Source: Hymenobacter sp. DG25B (GTDB taxonomy: Bacteria > Bacteroidota > Bacteroidia > Cytophagales > Hymenobacteraceae). From it: a stretch of DNA of 64,000 nt. Position 1 is the stretch's first letter, and each line of letters opens with the position of its first letter. The notes beneath the pieces were generated by a model, which was not told where the DNA came from, did not search any database, and worked only from the letters and a program-made list of their open reading frames with translations. Positions 44,125 to 52,739 of this stretch are shown here, in pieces. The translations under genes were made by a program, and so were the position numbers. The DNA lies in NCBI RefSeq assembly GCF_000801315.1, contig NZ_CP010054.1, forward strand, positions 2,604,001 through 2,668,000, written 5' to 3'.

Positions 44125-44778
44125 CTATAAGCGAATTGGGTACAGATCCAGGCTACCCTGCTTTAGCTTGCGGTTGTAATAAATGACCGTTAGCGCATTG
44201 ACGGCATAAGTCAATGCGGCTATAGCTACATACACACCGGGCAATTTCCGGTTGAAATACCGGAAGGCAATTATCTGGGCCACTAAAGCCAGCGCGAACA
44301 ACAGGAAGCTGGCTGCCTGCCATAAAATCTGGAAGCCTAATACACGTCGGCCAACCTCCGCTACATGCTCCGTATCGAGGCGGTGGGCACGCCAGAGCAG
44401 GAACGGCACCACTAGGTTGAGGAACGGAAATACCAGAAAGCTCAGCGCGCTCAGGTTGAGTAGTTGCAGATACTGAGGGTCGGAGCGCAGCGTAGGCGCG
44501 GTCAGCAGCACCGGCGTAGCAGCGGCAGCCGTGGTGTCAGTTGGTCCTACTGCCGGTGGTGGGGTTGCCAGGGCGGTAGGCTGGGGCTCCTCCCGCAGGG
44601 CATCCAGCGGCACTTCCAGGGCGGCGGCCAAGGCCTGCAGCGTGTGGCCGCGCGGCACGGTATCACCTTGCTCTACCCGCTGAATGGTGCGCAGGCTAAT
44701 GCCCGACTGCTCGGCCAACAGCTCCTGAGATAAGCCTTTGCTTTTGCGGATGATCAGGATGCGTTCGGCAGAAAACAT
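44125..44778 (-). CDS. HTH-XRE protein with C-terminal DUF4870-like membrane domain
   Basis: A 217-residue protein combining an N-terminal XRE helix-turn-helix (about 3-58: KSKGLSQELLAEQSGISLRTIQRVEQG) with a Thr/Ala/Pro-rich linker and a C-terminal membrane part (about 100-205) of three to four helices resembling DUF4870. It would be a membrane-tethered DNA-binding protein. ATG at 44778 is supported by a TAGCTTTG element at 44812-44819. Target and signal are unknown. Confidence 0.78.
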   Translation of the reverse strand: MFSAERILIIRKSKGLSQELLAEQSGISLRTIQRVEQGDTVPRGHTLQALAAALEVPLDALREEPQPTALATPPPAVGPTDTTAAAATPVLLTAPTLRSDPQYLQLLNLSALSFLVFPFLNLVVPFLLWRAHRLDTEHVAEVGRRVLGFQILWQAASFLLFALALVAQIIAFRYFNRKLPGVYVAIAALTYAVNALTVIYYNRKLKQGSLDLYPIRL

Positions 44779-44811
44779 AAGCGCGTGCTGCTTGAGGAAC
44801 CGGGTGTTTCC

Positions 44812-44819
44812 CAAAGCTA
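44812..44819 (-). promoter_or_regulatory. Candidate -7 element for the HTH-membrane gene
   Basis: On the minus strand this reads TAGCTTTG, an exact TAnnTTTG match 33 bases upstream of the ATG at 44778. An in-frame TTG at 44814 falls inside it and is therefore unlikely to be used. Confidence 0.42.
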
Positions 44820-44856
44820 CACGCGCTTTTCAGTCAGGCCAATATTTTTTTGACGC

Positions 44857-47081
44857 CTACTCCCCGCGCAGGCGTTTTTGGTAGAGCAAGGCCATGCGTA
44901 ACTTGGAGTAGTCGTGCTTTTCCCGCAGGTGGTCGAACAGGTCACGCAGCAACGGGGCGCCGCCCAACTGGCCGATGGCCGTCTGGATTTCAGCAAACTC
45001 ATCGGTGGTCAGAAACTCCTCCAGCCTGATTTGTGCGCCTTTGGCATACAGCGTTTCTATGTGGGCGCGAATGGTGCTGGGGCTCAGGCTGCGGCGCTCG
45101 GCAATGGCATCTATGCTCAGGCCCAGGCGGTGCAGCTGCAGGGTGGCTTCGTGCGTGTCGCCGGCTTCGCGCTTGGCGCGGGGCTTGCGGGCGGGGGCTT
45201 CATCTGCTGGCACCTCATCGTCATTGGCAGCATCCTCGGGCTGGGCGTGCCGCCCTGGGCCAGAATTTCCCGGATAAACACCTCGCCGTAGTTTTCAAAC
45301 TTCTTCATGCCCACGCCGGAAATAGCCAGCATGGCCACGCGGGTAACGGGCCGCTCAGTGGCCATTTCCTGCAGCGTAGTATCGGTGAAGATAACGTAGG
45401 GCGGTACACCCTGCTCGTCGGCAATTTGCTTGCGCAGGGCGCGCAGGCTTTCGAACAGGCGCGCTTCGGGCGTGGCGGCCACGGCCGTACCCGCGGCTTT
45501 CTTGCCCCGGACGGGCTTCTCGGCCTTTTCCGTCACCTGGAATTTCTTCATGGAAACGGTGCGCTGGCCTTTCAGAGTCTGCTGGCCCAGCTCCGTGATT
45601 TTCAGCGTGTAGCCGTCCTCATAGGCAATGTAAAACAGGCCATCGTTCAGCATCTGGTGGATGTAGCTGTACCAGTCCAGGTAGGGCAGATCGGCGCCGG
45701 CGCCGTAGGTTTTAATCTGGTCGTAGCCGCCCATGAGCACGGCCTGATTGCGCATGCCGCGCAGCACGTCAATCAGCAAGCCAATAGACGCCCGCTCCCG
45801 CATCCGAAATACCGCCGACAGGGCTTTTTGGGCCAGCAGCGTGCCATCGAAGGTGGTGGGTGGGTTGCGGCAGATGTCGCAGTTGCCGCAGTCTTCGGCC
45901 AGGGTTTCGCCGAAGTAGTTGAGCAGCACTTTGCGGCGGCAGCCGGCGGCCTCGGCAAACTGCTGCATACGCTCCAACTTGGTGAGGTTGAGCTGGGTGA
46001 GCTGCGGGTTTTCCTTGGTGAGCATTTCCCGCAGGCTCATCACATCGGCAAAGCTGTAGAACAGCACGGCCGCGGCCGGAGCCCCGTCGCGGCCGGCGCG
46101 GCCTATTTCCTGGTAGTAGCCTTCAATATTTTTGGGCAGGTTGTAGTGCATCACCCAGCGCACATTACTCTTATCGATGCCCATGCCGAAGGCAATGGTG
46201 GCCACAATCACCTGTAAATCATCCTTCAGGAAGCCTTCCTGGGCGCTGGCGCGCTGGTTGGGCGTGAGGCCAGCGTGGTAGAAACCAGCGCGGAAGCCCT
46301 TGGCTTTGATTTTCTGGGTGAGGGTTTCGCACTGCTTGCGCGAGAGGCAGTAAATGATGCCCGGCTCATCAGGGTGGCGGGCTAGGAAATCCAGGATGCC
46401 GTCTACCCGGTTCTGGCCGGGGCGTACCATCAGGTTCAGATTGGGCCGGTCGAAGGAGGACAGGAATACCTGGGGGTCGCGCAGGCGCAGCTGCTGCTGA
46501 ATGTCGCGCTGGGTAAGGCGGTCGGCAGTGGCAGTGAGGGCAATGATGGGTACGTTAGAGAACTGCTCGCGCAGTACGCGCAGCTGGGTGTACTCCGGCC
46601 GGAAATCGTGGCCCCAGGATGAAATGCAGTGCGCTTCATCAATGGCAAACATGCTCACCTTCAGGCGCTGCACAAACTGCAGAAACCCATCCGACAGCAG
46701 CTTTTCGGGGCTCACGTACAGGAGCTTCAAGGCCCCCGTCTGGCAGTCGCGGGCAATGCTGTTCTGCTCGCTTTGAGCTACGCTGCTGTTGATGTAGGCG
46801 GCCGGAATACCGTTGGCCATCAGGGCCTCTACCTGGTCCTTCATCAGGGCAATGAGCGGCGACACCACAATGCAAACACCCTCCTGCACCACGGCCGGCA
46901 CCTGAAAGCAGACGGACTTGCCCCCACCCGTCGGCATCAGAACTACGGTATCCCGGCCCGCCATAATGTTCTCAATGATATCCTCCTGCATAGGCCGGAA
47001 GGTATCGTAGCCGTAGTATTGCTTGAGGACGCGGCGGGCCGATTCTAGCGTGGGTGCCTGGGGCTGGGGAGTAAATAGCAT
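44857..47081 (-). pseudogene. recQ: ATP-dependent DNA helicase RecQ, C-terminus frameshifted
   Basis: RecQ unwinds DNA 3' to 5' in recombination and fork repair. From 47081 one frame gives 654 residues: Walker A MPTGGGKS, DEAH box IDEAHCISSWGHDFRP, RecQ-Ct zinc cysteines (CRRK, CGNCDIC), a winged-helix region, and an HRDC domain (ARLFESLRALRKQIA to NYGEVFIREIL). The frame then turns to unrelated sequence ending at 45117. The missing tail is in another frame (to 44857), reading EDAANDDEVPADEAP and then an HTH domain (LGLSIDAIAERRSLSPSTIRAH). The shift is at the CCC of the minus strand (45238-45240); one more C restores about 741 residues, normal for Bacteroidota. The helicase core would work even if the break is real. 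Confidence 0.9.
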
Positions 47082-47239
47082 TGCGTAAAAATACGGCGGT
47101 TAGCCGGGAAGTCAACGAGAGAAGATAACCCACCCGTGGCGGGAAAGGTGCACATGTGGCGCGCAATTCTATACTATCCTTCCCGGAGGAGTTACCGTAT
47201 GCTAAAACAAAGAATTTATTTACCTCAATCCTTTCTGCC

Positions 47240-47599
47240 ATGAATGCTAATCAGCTAAATGCCACCTCTGCCTCTTCCAAAGCCAACCAAGCCGTGCTCG
47301 ATGCGCTGTACCGCTGCGTAACAGCCTGCGAAAATTGCGCTACCGCCTGCCTGCACGAAGAAGATGTGCAAATGATGACGGGCTGCATTCTGCTGGACCG
47401 GGACTGCGCCGATGTCTGTTCCCTCACCGCCCGCCTGGTGGCCCGCGACTCGGAACACGCCAAACACATGATGAAAGAGTGCATTGAAATATGCGAGAAA
47501 TGCGCTGCCGAGTGCGGCAAGCACGACATGGACCACTGCAAAGAGTGCGCGGAAGCCTGCCGCGCCTGTGCCCATGCCTGCCGCCAGTACGCCGGGTAA
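47240..47599 (+). CDS. Cys-rich four-helix-bundle protein, putative copper-storage type
   Basis: A 119-residue protein with about 16 cysteines in regularly spaced CxxxC and CxxC patterns (RCVTACENCATAC, KECIEICEKCAAEC, CKECAEACRACAHAC). This is the pattern of the DUF326 / Csp family, where helices pack so that cysteines line a core able to bind many Cu(I) ions. No signal peptide is seen, so it is probably cytosolic (Csp3-like). ATG at 47240 is chosen over an in-frame start at 47156. A 22-base terminator stem follows. Confidence 0.85.
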   Translation: MNANQLNATSASSKANQAVLDALYRCVTACENCATACLHEEDVQMMTGCILLDRDCADVCSLTARLVARDSEHAKHMMKECIEICEKCAAECGKHDMDHCKECAEACRACAHACRQYAG

Positions 47600-47616
47600 G
47601 CGACAAAATGAGCAGC

Positions 47617-47667
47617 AAAAAGGGAAGGGCCGCACAACTGGTTGTGCGGCCCTTCCCTTTTTGTTTT
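47617..47667. terminator. Long terminator after the Cys-rich gene
   Basis: AAAAAGGGAAGGGCCGCAC and its inverse form a perfect stem of up to 22 bases (47617-47638 with 47641-47662), followed by TTGTTTTT. A matching A run permits function on the minus strand. Confidence 0.9.
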
Positions 47668-47696
47668 TATTGCATCATGTCGGGCTTTTAAAGAAC

Positions 47697-47740
47697 GTCA
47701 TGTCGAGCATTCTGCGCATCCAGCAGAGGATCGACATGAC
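47697..47740. repeat. Palindromic intergenic repeat, family B short copy
   Basis: A 44-base element begins GTCATGTCGAGC and ends TCGACATGAC, with a short TCTGC/GCAGA inner stem. It is a shortened relative of the 33697 copy, lying after the M1 peptidase gene. Confidence 0.7.
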
Positions 47741-47777
47741 ACGCTTTCTACATGGCGTTCTGGTGGCTGACAGCAAG

Positions 47778-49655
47778 CTACTTGGCCGGCCACTTATTGT
47801 TGGCTTCGTCGGCATCCATGAAAATACCGCCGTCCAGTTTCACGCTCTGAATAGTTTTTACCGAAGGAATGGTAACTGTGGCCTGCTGGGGGTTGGCCCG
47901 CCAGATAAGGGGCGTCTGGTGCAGTGTTTCGCGCGTGCCATCGGTGTACTGCACCTGCACATCGACGGGCACGGCAAAGCCTCCGATATTTTTGAGGGTG
48001 ATAGTGGAGCTGCCCTGCGCCGTGGCGACCTGGTCAATGGCCAGATCAATATAGTTGTTGGTGAAAAACCAATTCTGGAAAAACCAGTTCAGGTTCTGGC
48101 CGGCAGCGTCGTTAAAGGAGTTAAAGTAGTCCCACGGAATGGGGTGCTTCCCGTGCCAGCGGTCCATGTATGCATGCAGGGCCTTGGTAAAGAGCTGCTC
48201 GCCCAGCAGGTCGTGCAGGGCCAGGTAGCTCAGGGAGGCTTTGCCGTAGGAGTTGTTGCCGTAGCCGCCGGTCAGCTCGTTGGAGGGTGTGATAATGGGC
48301 AAATCCTGGCTGGTGGAAGGGTTGTTTATCCAGTTTTTCACCCGGAACATCTTGTAGAGCGAGTCGGCTTCGGCCGGCGTTTTTTCCGTGCGGCCAATCC
48401 AGAGCTCAAACGTAGTGGCCCAGCCTTCATCCATGAAAGCGTAGCGGCTCTCGTTGATGCCCATGTAAAACGGAAACCAGGTGTGGGCAATTTCGTGGTC
48501 CTGCACAAACTGCGCGAATTTGGGGTCTTCCTGCGGGCTGTCATTCACCATCATGGGGTATTCCATGTCGGCAAAGCCCTGCACGGCCGTCATCTTGGGG
48601 AAGGGGTAAGGCACGCCGGGCAGATTCTTGGAGAACCAGCTCAGGGCGTAGCGGCCGTTTTGCACCGACTGGCGGAAGTCCGCCGTTTTGTCCTGGTAGG
48701 CGGCCTGCATGCTGGCCCGGCGCTGGGTGGCTTCGTCTACCACCACGCTGGCACCATCCCAGATGTATTGGTCGCTCAGAGCCAGGGCCACGTCGGAAAT
48801 ATCGTTGGCCTTCCACGTCCAGGTATTCTGCTTGCGCTGAGTGGTGACACGCTTTTTGGCCAGATCTTCCTTGGTAACGATGTGCACGGTTTCGTCGCTG
48901 GTCATAGATTTTTCCAGTCGCTGCGCGTACTCCGGCTGCAGTACTTCCTTGGGGTTTTGCAGCGTGCCCGTGGCCCACACCAGAAAGTTTTTGGGCACTT
49001 TCACGTGCAGGGTGTAGTCGTTGAAGTCGTTGTAGAACTCCTGCGCATCAGTGAAATCGAGCCGGTCCCAGCCGTTGTAGTCATCGTACACCGCCACCCG
49101 CGGGTAGAAATACGCCAGGTAATAGGTGGTTTTTTCCAGCATGCCTTCACGGCCGCTTTCCGTGGAAACCGGGAAATGCCAGGCAAACGACATCTGCACC
49201 GAGTCGTGCGGGAGCAGCGGCTTGGGCAGCTGAATCATTTTCCAGGTGGCCCTGCCCTGCTCGTTGGGGAAGGGCAACTTTTGGCCCGCAACCATAAACG
49301 TGTCTACTGTCAACCCTTCCGTCAGGTAGCCCGCCGACGCATCGCCCAAACGCGTGGCGCCGGGCTTATGAATGTTCTGAATCAGCTTGATAACAATGCG
49401 CCGGAGCGTATCGGGGCTGTTGTTGATGTAGGTGATTTTCTCGCTGCCCTGAATGTTGCGGCTGGGCGGCGTGGCCCGCACCGTAATGGTATAGCGGGCC
49501 CGGTTTTGCCAGTATTTGGGGCCGGGGCGGCCATCGGGCGAGCGGGTGCCTTGCTTAAAGGCCTTCTGAATATCGCGCGGCATGTACAAGGATTGCGCCT
49601 GCGCTTGCAGCGCCATAGCACTTAGAAACAACCCAACGAGTATAGAACGCAGCAT
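47778..49655 (-). CDS. M1-family metallopeptidase (aminopeptidase N-like), exported
   Basis: A 625-residue exported zinc aminopeptidase-like protein with a signal peptide (1-20, ending AQAQ). The zinc site is H387-EIA-H391 in DHEIAHTWFP, with Glu410 in MDEGWAT 19 residues after the second His, the exact M1 spacing. The substrate-binding GAMEN loop is replaced by ADMEYP, a common variant in Bacteroidota members. It probably trims peptides in the periplasm. A long open frame on the opposite strand is a composition artefact. Confidence 0.92.
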   Translation of the reverse strand: MLRSILVGLFLSAMALQAQAQSLYMPRDIQKAFKQGTRSPDGRPGPKYWQNRARYTITVRATPPSRNIQGSEKITYINNSPDTLRRIVIKLIQNIHKPGATRLGDASAGYLTEGLTVDTFMVAGQKLPFPNEQGRATWKMIQLPKPLLPHDSVQMSFAWHFPVSTESGREGMLEKTTYYLAYFYPRVAVYDDYNGWDRLDFTDAQEFYNDFNDYTLHVKVPKNFLVWATGTLQNPKEVLQPEYAQRLEKSMTSDETVHIVTKEDLAKKRVTTQRKQNTWTWKANDISDVALALSDQYIWDGASVVVDEATQRRASMQAAYQDKTADFRQSVQNGRYALSWFSKNLPGVPYPFPKMTAVQGFADMEYPMMVNDSPQEDPKFAQFVQDHEIAHTWFPFYMGINESRYAFMDEGWATTFELWIGRTEKTPAEADSLYKMFRVKNWINNPSTSQDLPIITPSNELTGGYGNNSYGKASLSYLALHDLLGEQLFTKALHAYMDRWHGKHPIPWDYFNSFNDAAGQNLNWFFQNWFFTNNYIDLAIDQVATAQGSSTITLKNIGGFAVPVDVQVQYTDGTRETLHQTPLIWRANPQQATVTIPSVKTIQSVKLDGGIFMDADEANNKWPAK

Positions 49656-49863
49656 ATTTTCGAGTAAGGAGGTGGCTAGGTTTAGTACTTATTCAGCATA
49701 GATACTGAAGTATCGAGAAGACGTCAACTCCGTCAATGGAGTTGCCTTCTGCCTGCTTACGCGCCGGATTAATTTTTCCGGCTTGACCCCAACCCCTACC
49801 TGTTTCTCGTACGATACGCGCCGGGCTTTTTTGGCCAATGGTCTTCCCTTAACCTAACGCTTT

Positions 49864-50241
49864 ATGCCCCGCCTTACCCGCATTGGTTTGTATGTGCTTG
49901 CTTTGCTGTTTATAGCGGCGGGCATCCTGCACTTTCTCCGGCCCGGGCCCTATGTGCGTATTATGCCGCCTTACCTGCCCTCTCCCCTGTTGCTGGTCTA
50001 TCTCAGCGGGGTAGCGGAAATAGGATTAGGCGCTTTGCTGCTCCCTCGCCAGAGCCGCCGCTGGGCCGCCTGGGGGCTTATTGCGCTGTTGATAGCCGTT
50101 TTCCCGGCCAATATCTACATGGCCCAGCATAACCCGAGCGGACTAGTGGTGCCCGCCTGGCTGCTTTGGGCACGCCTACCCCTCCAAGCCGTTCTTATCT
50201 GGTGGGCATGGTTGTACACCCCCCGGAGGGCAGTGAAGTAA
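49864..50241 (+). CDS. DoxX-family membrane protein
   Basis: A 125-residue membrane protein with four predicted helices (about 8-24, 42-60, 67-84, 98-117). The LLFIAAGILHFLRPGPYVRIMPPYLP and GVAEIGLGALLL segments fit DoxX-like proteins. The function of such short members is unsettled; some associate with redox stress. It is a single gene followed by a composite of repeats. Confidence 0.85.
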   Translation: MPRLTRIGLYVLALLFIAAGILHFLRPGPYVRIMPPYLPSPLLLVYLSGVAEIGLGALLLPRQSRRWAAWGLIALLIAVFPANIYMAQHNPSGLVVPAWLLWARLPLQAVLIWWAWLYTPRRAVK

Positions 50242-50272
50242 CATTCAACAAAAAACATAGGGCGGAAAAGCC

Positions 50273-50464
50273 GTCATGCAGAGGCGCAGCTGAAGCATCT
50301 CCCGTGCTGATGTTGCCTCCCAATTTGTCATCCTGAGCTTTGCGAAGGACCTTCTCACCGCAGAACGACCATCGTAACAACGACTCGTTTCAACGGGATA
50401 AGGTCCTTCGCAGGCTCAGGATGACAGGCGAAGCGGTAGAGATGCTTCGGCAAGCTCAGCATGA
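50273..50464. repeat. Composite repeat: family A copy 2 nested in a family B palindrome
   Basis: The outer arms GTCATGC...AAGCATCTC (50273-50302) and GAGATGCTTCGG...CAGCATGAC (ending 50464) are inverted copies. Between them lies a complete family A element at 50326-50426. A further family B fragment (CAGCACGCGAGA) lies near 50500. This composite fills most of the 342-base gap (50242-50583), and I see no gene there. Confidence 0.8.
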
Positions 50465-50583
50465 CCGTGCTTTTCAGGACGTTCTTTACTTAACAAATTC
50501 AGCACGCGAGATTAGCTAACGCCTTCCTTCGGTTCCTCGACTTCGCTCGGAATGATGTTCTATTTAGCTGTTTCTGCTACCCT

Positions 50584-51774
50584 TTATGAAGCCGGCTGCG
50601 GGTGCTTGCGCGTGCCCTGGTACAGCTCATACTTGAGCAGGCGGCAGTCTATGGGGCCGTTGAACAGAGGGATGCGGCGGGAGGCTTTCAGGCCCACGCG
50701 CTTGGCGGCCTGCAGGTTGCCGGTGAAAATGTAGGCATCGTAGCCCTGAAAGCTGGTTTTCAGCGTGTCGCCAATGGTTTTGTAGAGGGCTTCCATTTCC
50801 TCTTCCTCCCCGATACGCTCCCCGTACGGTGGGTTCATTAGCACGATGCCGGGCTCCTCCTTGGCGGGAGCTTTGGCATCTTTCACGTCGCGCACGCTTA
50901 GCCGGATGTAGTCTTCCAGGTCGGCGGCAGCCACGTTTTCGCGGGCCAGCTCCACAAACTCCGCCGACAAATCGGAGCCGGCAATGTAGGCTTGCGGCTC
51001 TTCCAGACGCATTTGCCGGGCATCCATCTGCACCGATTCCCACAGGGGTTTGTCGAAATCGGGCCAGTTTTCGAAGCCGAATTTCCCCTGGTGATACAGG
51101 CCGGGTGCAATGCGCTGCGCGATGAGGGCGGCTTCCGTGAGCATCGTACCGGAGCCGCACATGGGGTCGATGAGGGGCTTTTTGCCGTTCCAGCCGGTGA
51201 GCAGCAGCAGGCCGGCGGCCAGCACCTCGTTGAGTGGAGCGGCGTTGGTTTGCTGGCGGTACCCGCGCCGGTGCAAGGACTCGCCCGAGGCATCCAGGCT
51301 CAGCACCACTTCATTTTCCAGCATGTGCAAATGCAGGCGGATATCAGCGTTGCGCACATCTACGTTGGGGCGCACGCCGGTGCGGTTCCGGAACTGGTCT
51401 ACAATGGCGTCTTTGGTCAACTGGGCCACATACAGTGAGTGCTCCAGATTGGATTTGTTGACCACGGCCGTAATGGCAAACGTCTGATCCGCGCCGATGT
51501 ACTTGCTCCAGTCGATGCGGCCTACTTCCCGGTAAAGGGACTTTTCATCGGGGGCATAGAAGTCGGCGAAGGGCTTAAGGATGCGCATGGCCGTGCGGCA
51601 CCACAACACCGCCTCGTACATCTGTTGGGTGGTGCCGGTGAACTCCACCGCGCGCTGGCCCATCTTTTCAATCTTCGCGCCCAGGGCCCGCAGCTCATCG
51701 GCCAGCACTTCTTCCAGTCCAAACTGGGTAGTGGCGGTCATAAAAAACGGGGCGGAGCGGCGGTTATCGGCCAT
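50584..51774 (-). CDS. THUMP-domain class I SAM-dependent RNA methyltransferase (RlmL-like)
   Basis: A 396-residue RNA methyltransferase. The N-terminal THUMP domain (about 50-165) binds RNA; the Rossmann domain includes the SAM loop DPMCGSGTMLTEAA and the catalytic LMNPPYGER (NPPY, typical of N2-guanine or N6-adenine methylation). It resembles the N-terminal methyltransferase half of RlmL/YcbY, which makes m2G2445 in 23S rRNA. The exact nucleotide is inferred. ATG at 51774 is used; an earlier in-frame start at 51837 adds unconserved residues. Confidence 0.92.
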   Translation of the reverse strand: MADNRRSAPFFMTATTQFGLEEVLADELRALGAKIEKMGQRAVEFTGTTQQMYEAVLWCRTAMRILKPFADFYAPDEKSLYREVGRIDWSKYIGADQTFAITAVVNKSNLEHSLYVAQLTKDAIVDQFRNRTGVRPNVDVRNADIRLHLHMLENEVVLSLDASGESLHRRGYRQQTNAAPLNEVLAAGLLLLTGWNGKKPLIDPMCGSGTMLTEAALIAQRIAPGLYHQGKFGFENWPDFDKPLWESVQMDARQMRLEEPQAYIAGSDLSAEFVELARENVAAADLEDYIRLSVRDVKDAKAPAKEEPGIVLMNPPYGERIGEEEEMEALYKTIGDTLKTSFQGYDAYIFTGNLQAAKRVGLKASRRIPLFNGPIDCRLLKYELYQGTRKHPQPAS

Positions 51775-51899
51775 GGGTAGGGAAATCAAGCGTGAATCAG
51801 GCTGCAAGTTACGATACACCGCTCGCACCCATGACATCTGTATCTTGCCGCTGGCTACCTTTCCACAAAAGATCTTTCAGGTCACTATCCTTAATCTAT

Positions 51900-52598
51900 A
51901 TGTATTTCTTGCGCCAGTTCCTTTGTATTGCCTGTTTTACCAGCTTACCTGTGGCTGGGTTTTCCCAGCAAGTGATTCACCAGGGCTACACCTTTTTGGG
52001 GCGCGTCGGGAAGATGACTCGTTTGCTGCAAAGCCATGATACGCTTTATATACAGCAGTGCAACCGACAATTAGCTTGTACTAATAATTATGCTGAGCGC
52101 TACCGTATTCTAGCCAGCCGGCAGCAGGGAGAATTTCAGCTGCTACAAGTAGAATCCCTGGATTCTCTGCACATGACCCCGGACCCATATCCACTCACGC
52201 GCTTCTCAATGGTTGTGCTGCGCAACTTAACCTCGCAACAAGTGGGCTATAATGTAGTCAACAAGCGTTCTACGCGGCAGCAGGTAGCGGAGCTGCAAAT
52301 AAGTCTAGATGATCTTCGGCAAAAGTTTTATTTTACTTTTTTCAGTGATACCTACTTAACCACTCTCCGTCAACTGCCCACTATCAAAACCATGGCGGAT
52401 GCTGAACGAATAAAGGCTGAAGTTCAGCAGCCGGAATATACAGCGCTGGCCAAGGCGTGGGAGGCCACTGATACTGGTGATTTGTATGCAACTGGCCTAG
52501 CAAGGGAAATCCTGAATCGGGCCTGTATTAAACTGGGGTTTTCGCCTTGGTTATCGGATGAGGCAATAATTACACTATTACAACAAGTAAAAAAATAG
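51900..52598 (+). CDS. Exported protein of unknown function
   Basis: A 232-residue protein with an apparent signal peptide (MYFLRQFLCIACFTSLPVAG, cleavage before FSQQ). No domain is recognised. The N-terminal mature part (VIHQGYTFLGRVGKMTRLLQSHDTLY) looks beta-rich; the C-terminal half is helical with charged residues. Its G+C content is visibly lower than that of its neighbours and contains unusual TTA, ATA and AAT codons, which hints at a different origin. The next gene, also uncharacterised, is on the same strand. Confidence 0.7.
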   Translation: MYFLRQFLCIACFTSLPVAGFSQQVIHQGYTFLGRVGKMTRLLQSHDTLYIQQCNRQLACTNNYAERYRILASRQQGEFQLLQVESLDSLHMTPDPYPLTRFSMVVLRNLTSQQVGYNVVNKRSTRQQVAELQISLDDLRQKFYFTFFSDTYLTTLRQLPTIKTMADAERIKAEVQQPEYTALAKAWEATDTGDLYATGLAREILNRACIKLGFSPWLSDEAIITLLQQVKK

Positions 52599-52739
52599 CT
52601 GCCATTCCTTCGTGGTGGCAAAAATTGTGATTACCAGGACTTGGTTTATAGCACAGTTCACCCTCAGTAAACAGGCTGATTACGAAATGGACTGAGTTTC
52701 AGCATTTACGTTTATGCCTGAAACGGCAGCTTTTCGGCT

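Noticed and set aside
47484..49625. A 713-codon open frame antisense to the M1 peptidase gene
   Set aside because: It is in a frame kept open by high G+C third positions of the real gene; it has no family features, and the M1 gene on the other strand has intact zinc motifs and a signal peptide.
50242..50583. CRISPR-like array in the repeat-rich gap
   Set aside because: The repeats are inverted palindromic arms of unequal size, not regularly spaced direct repeats, and no cas genes are present.
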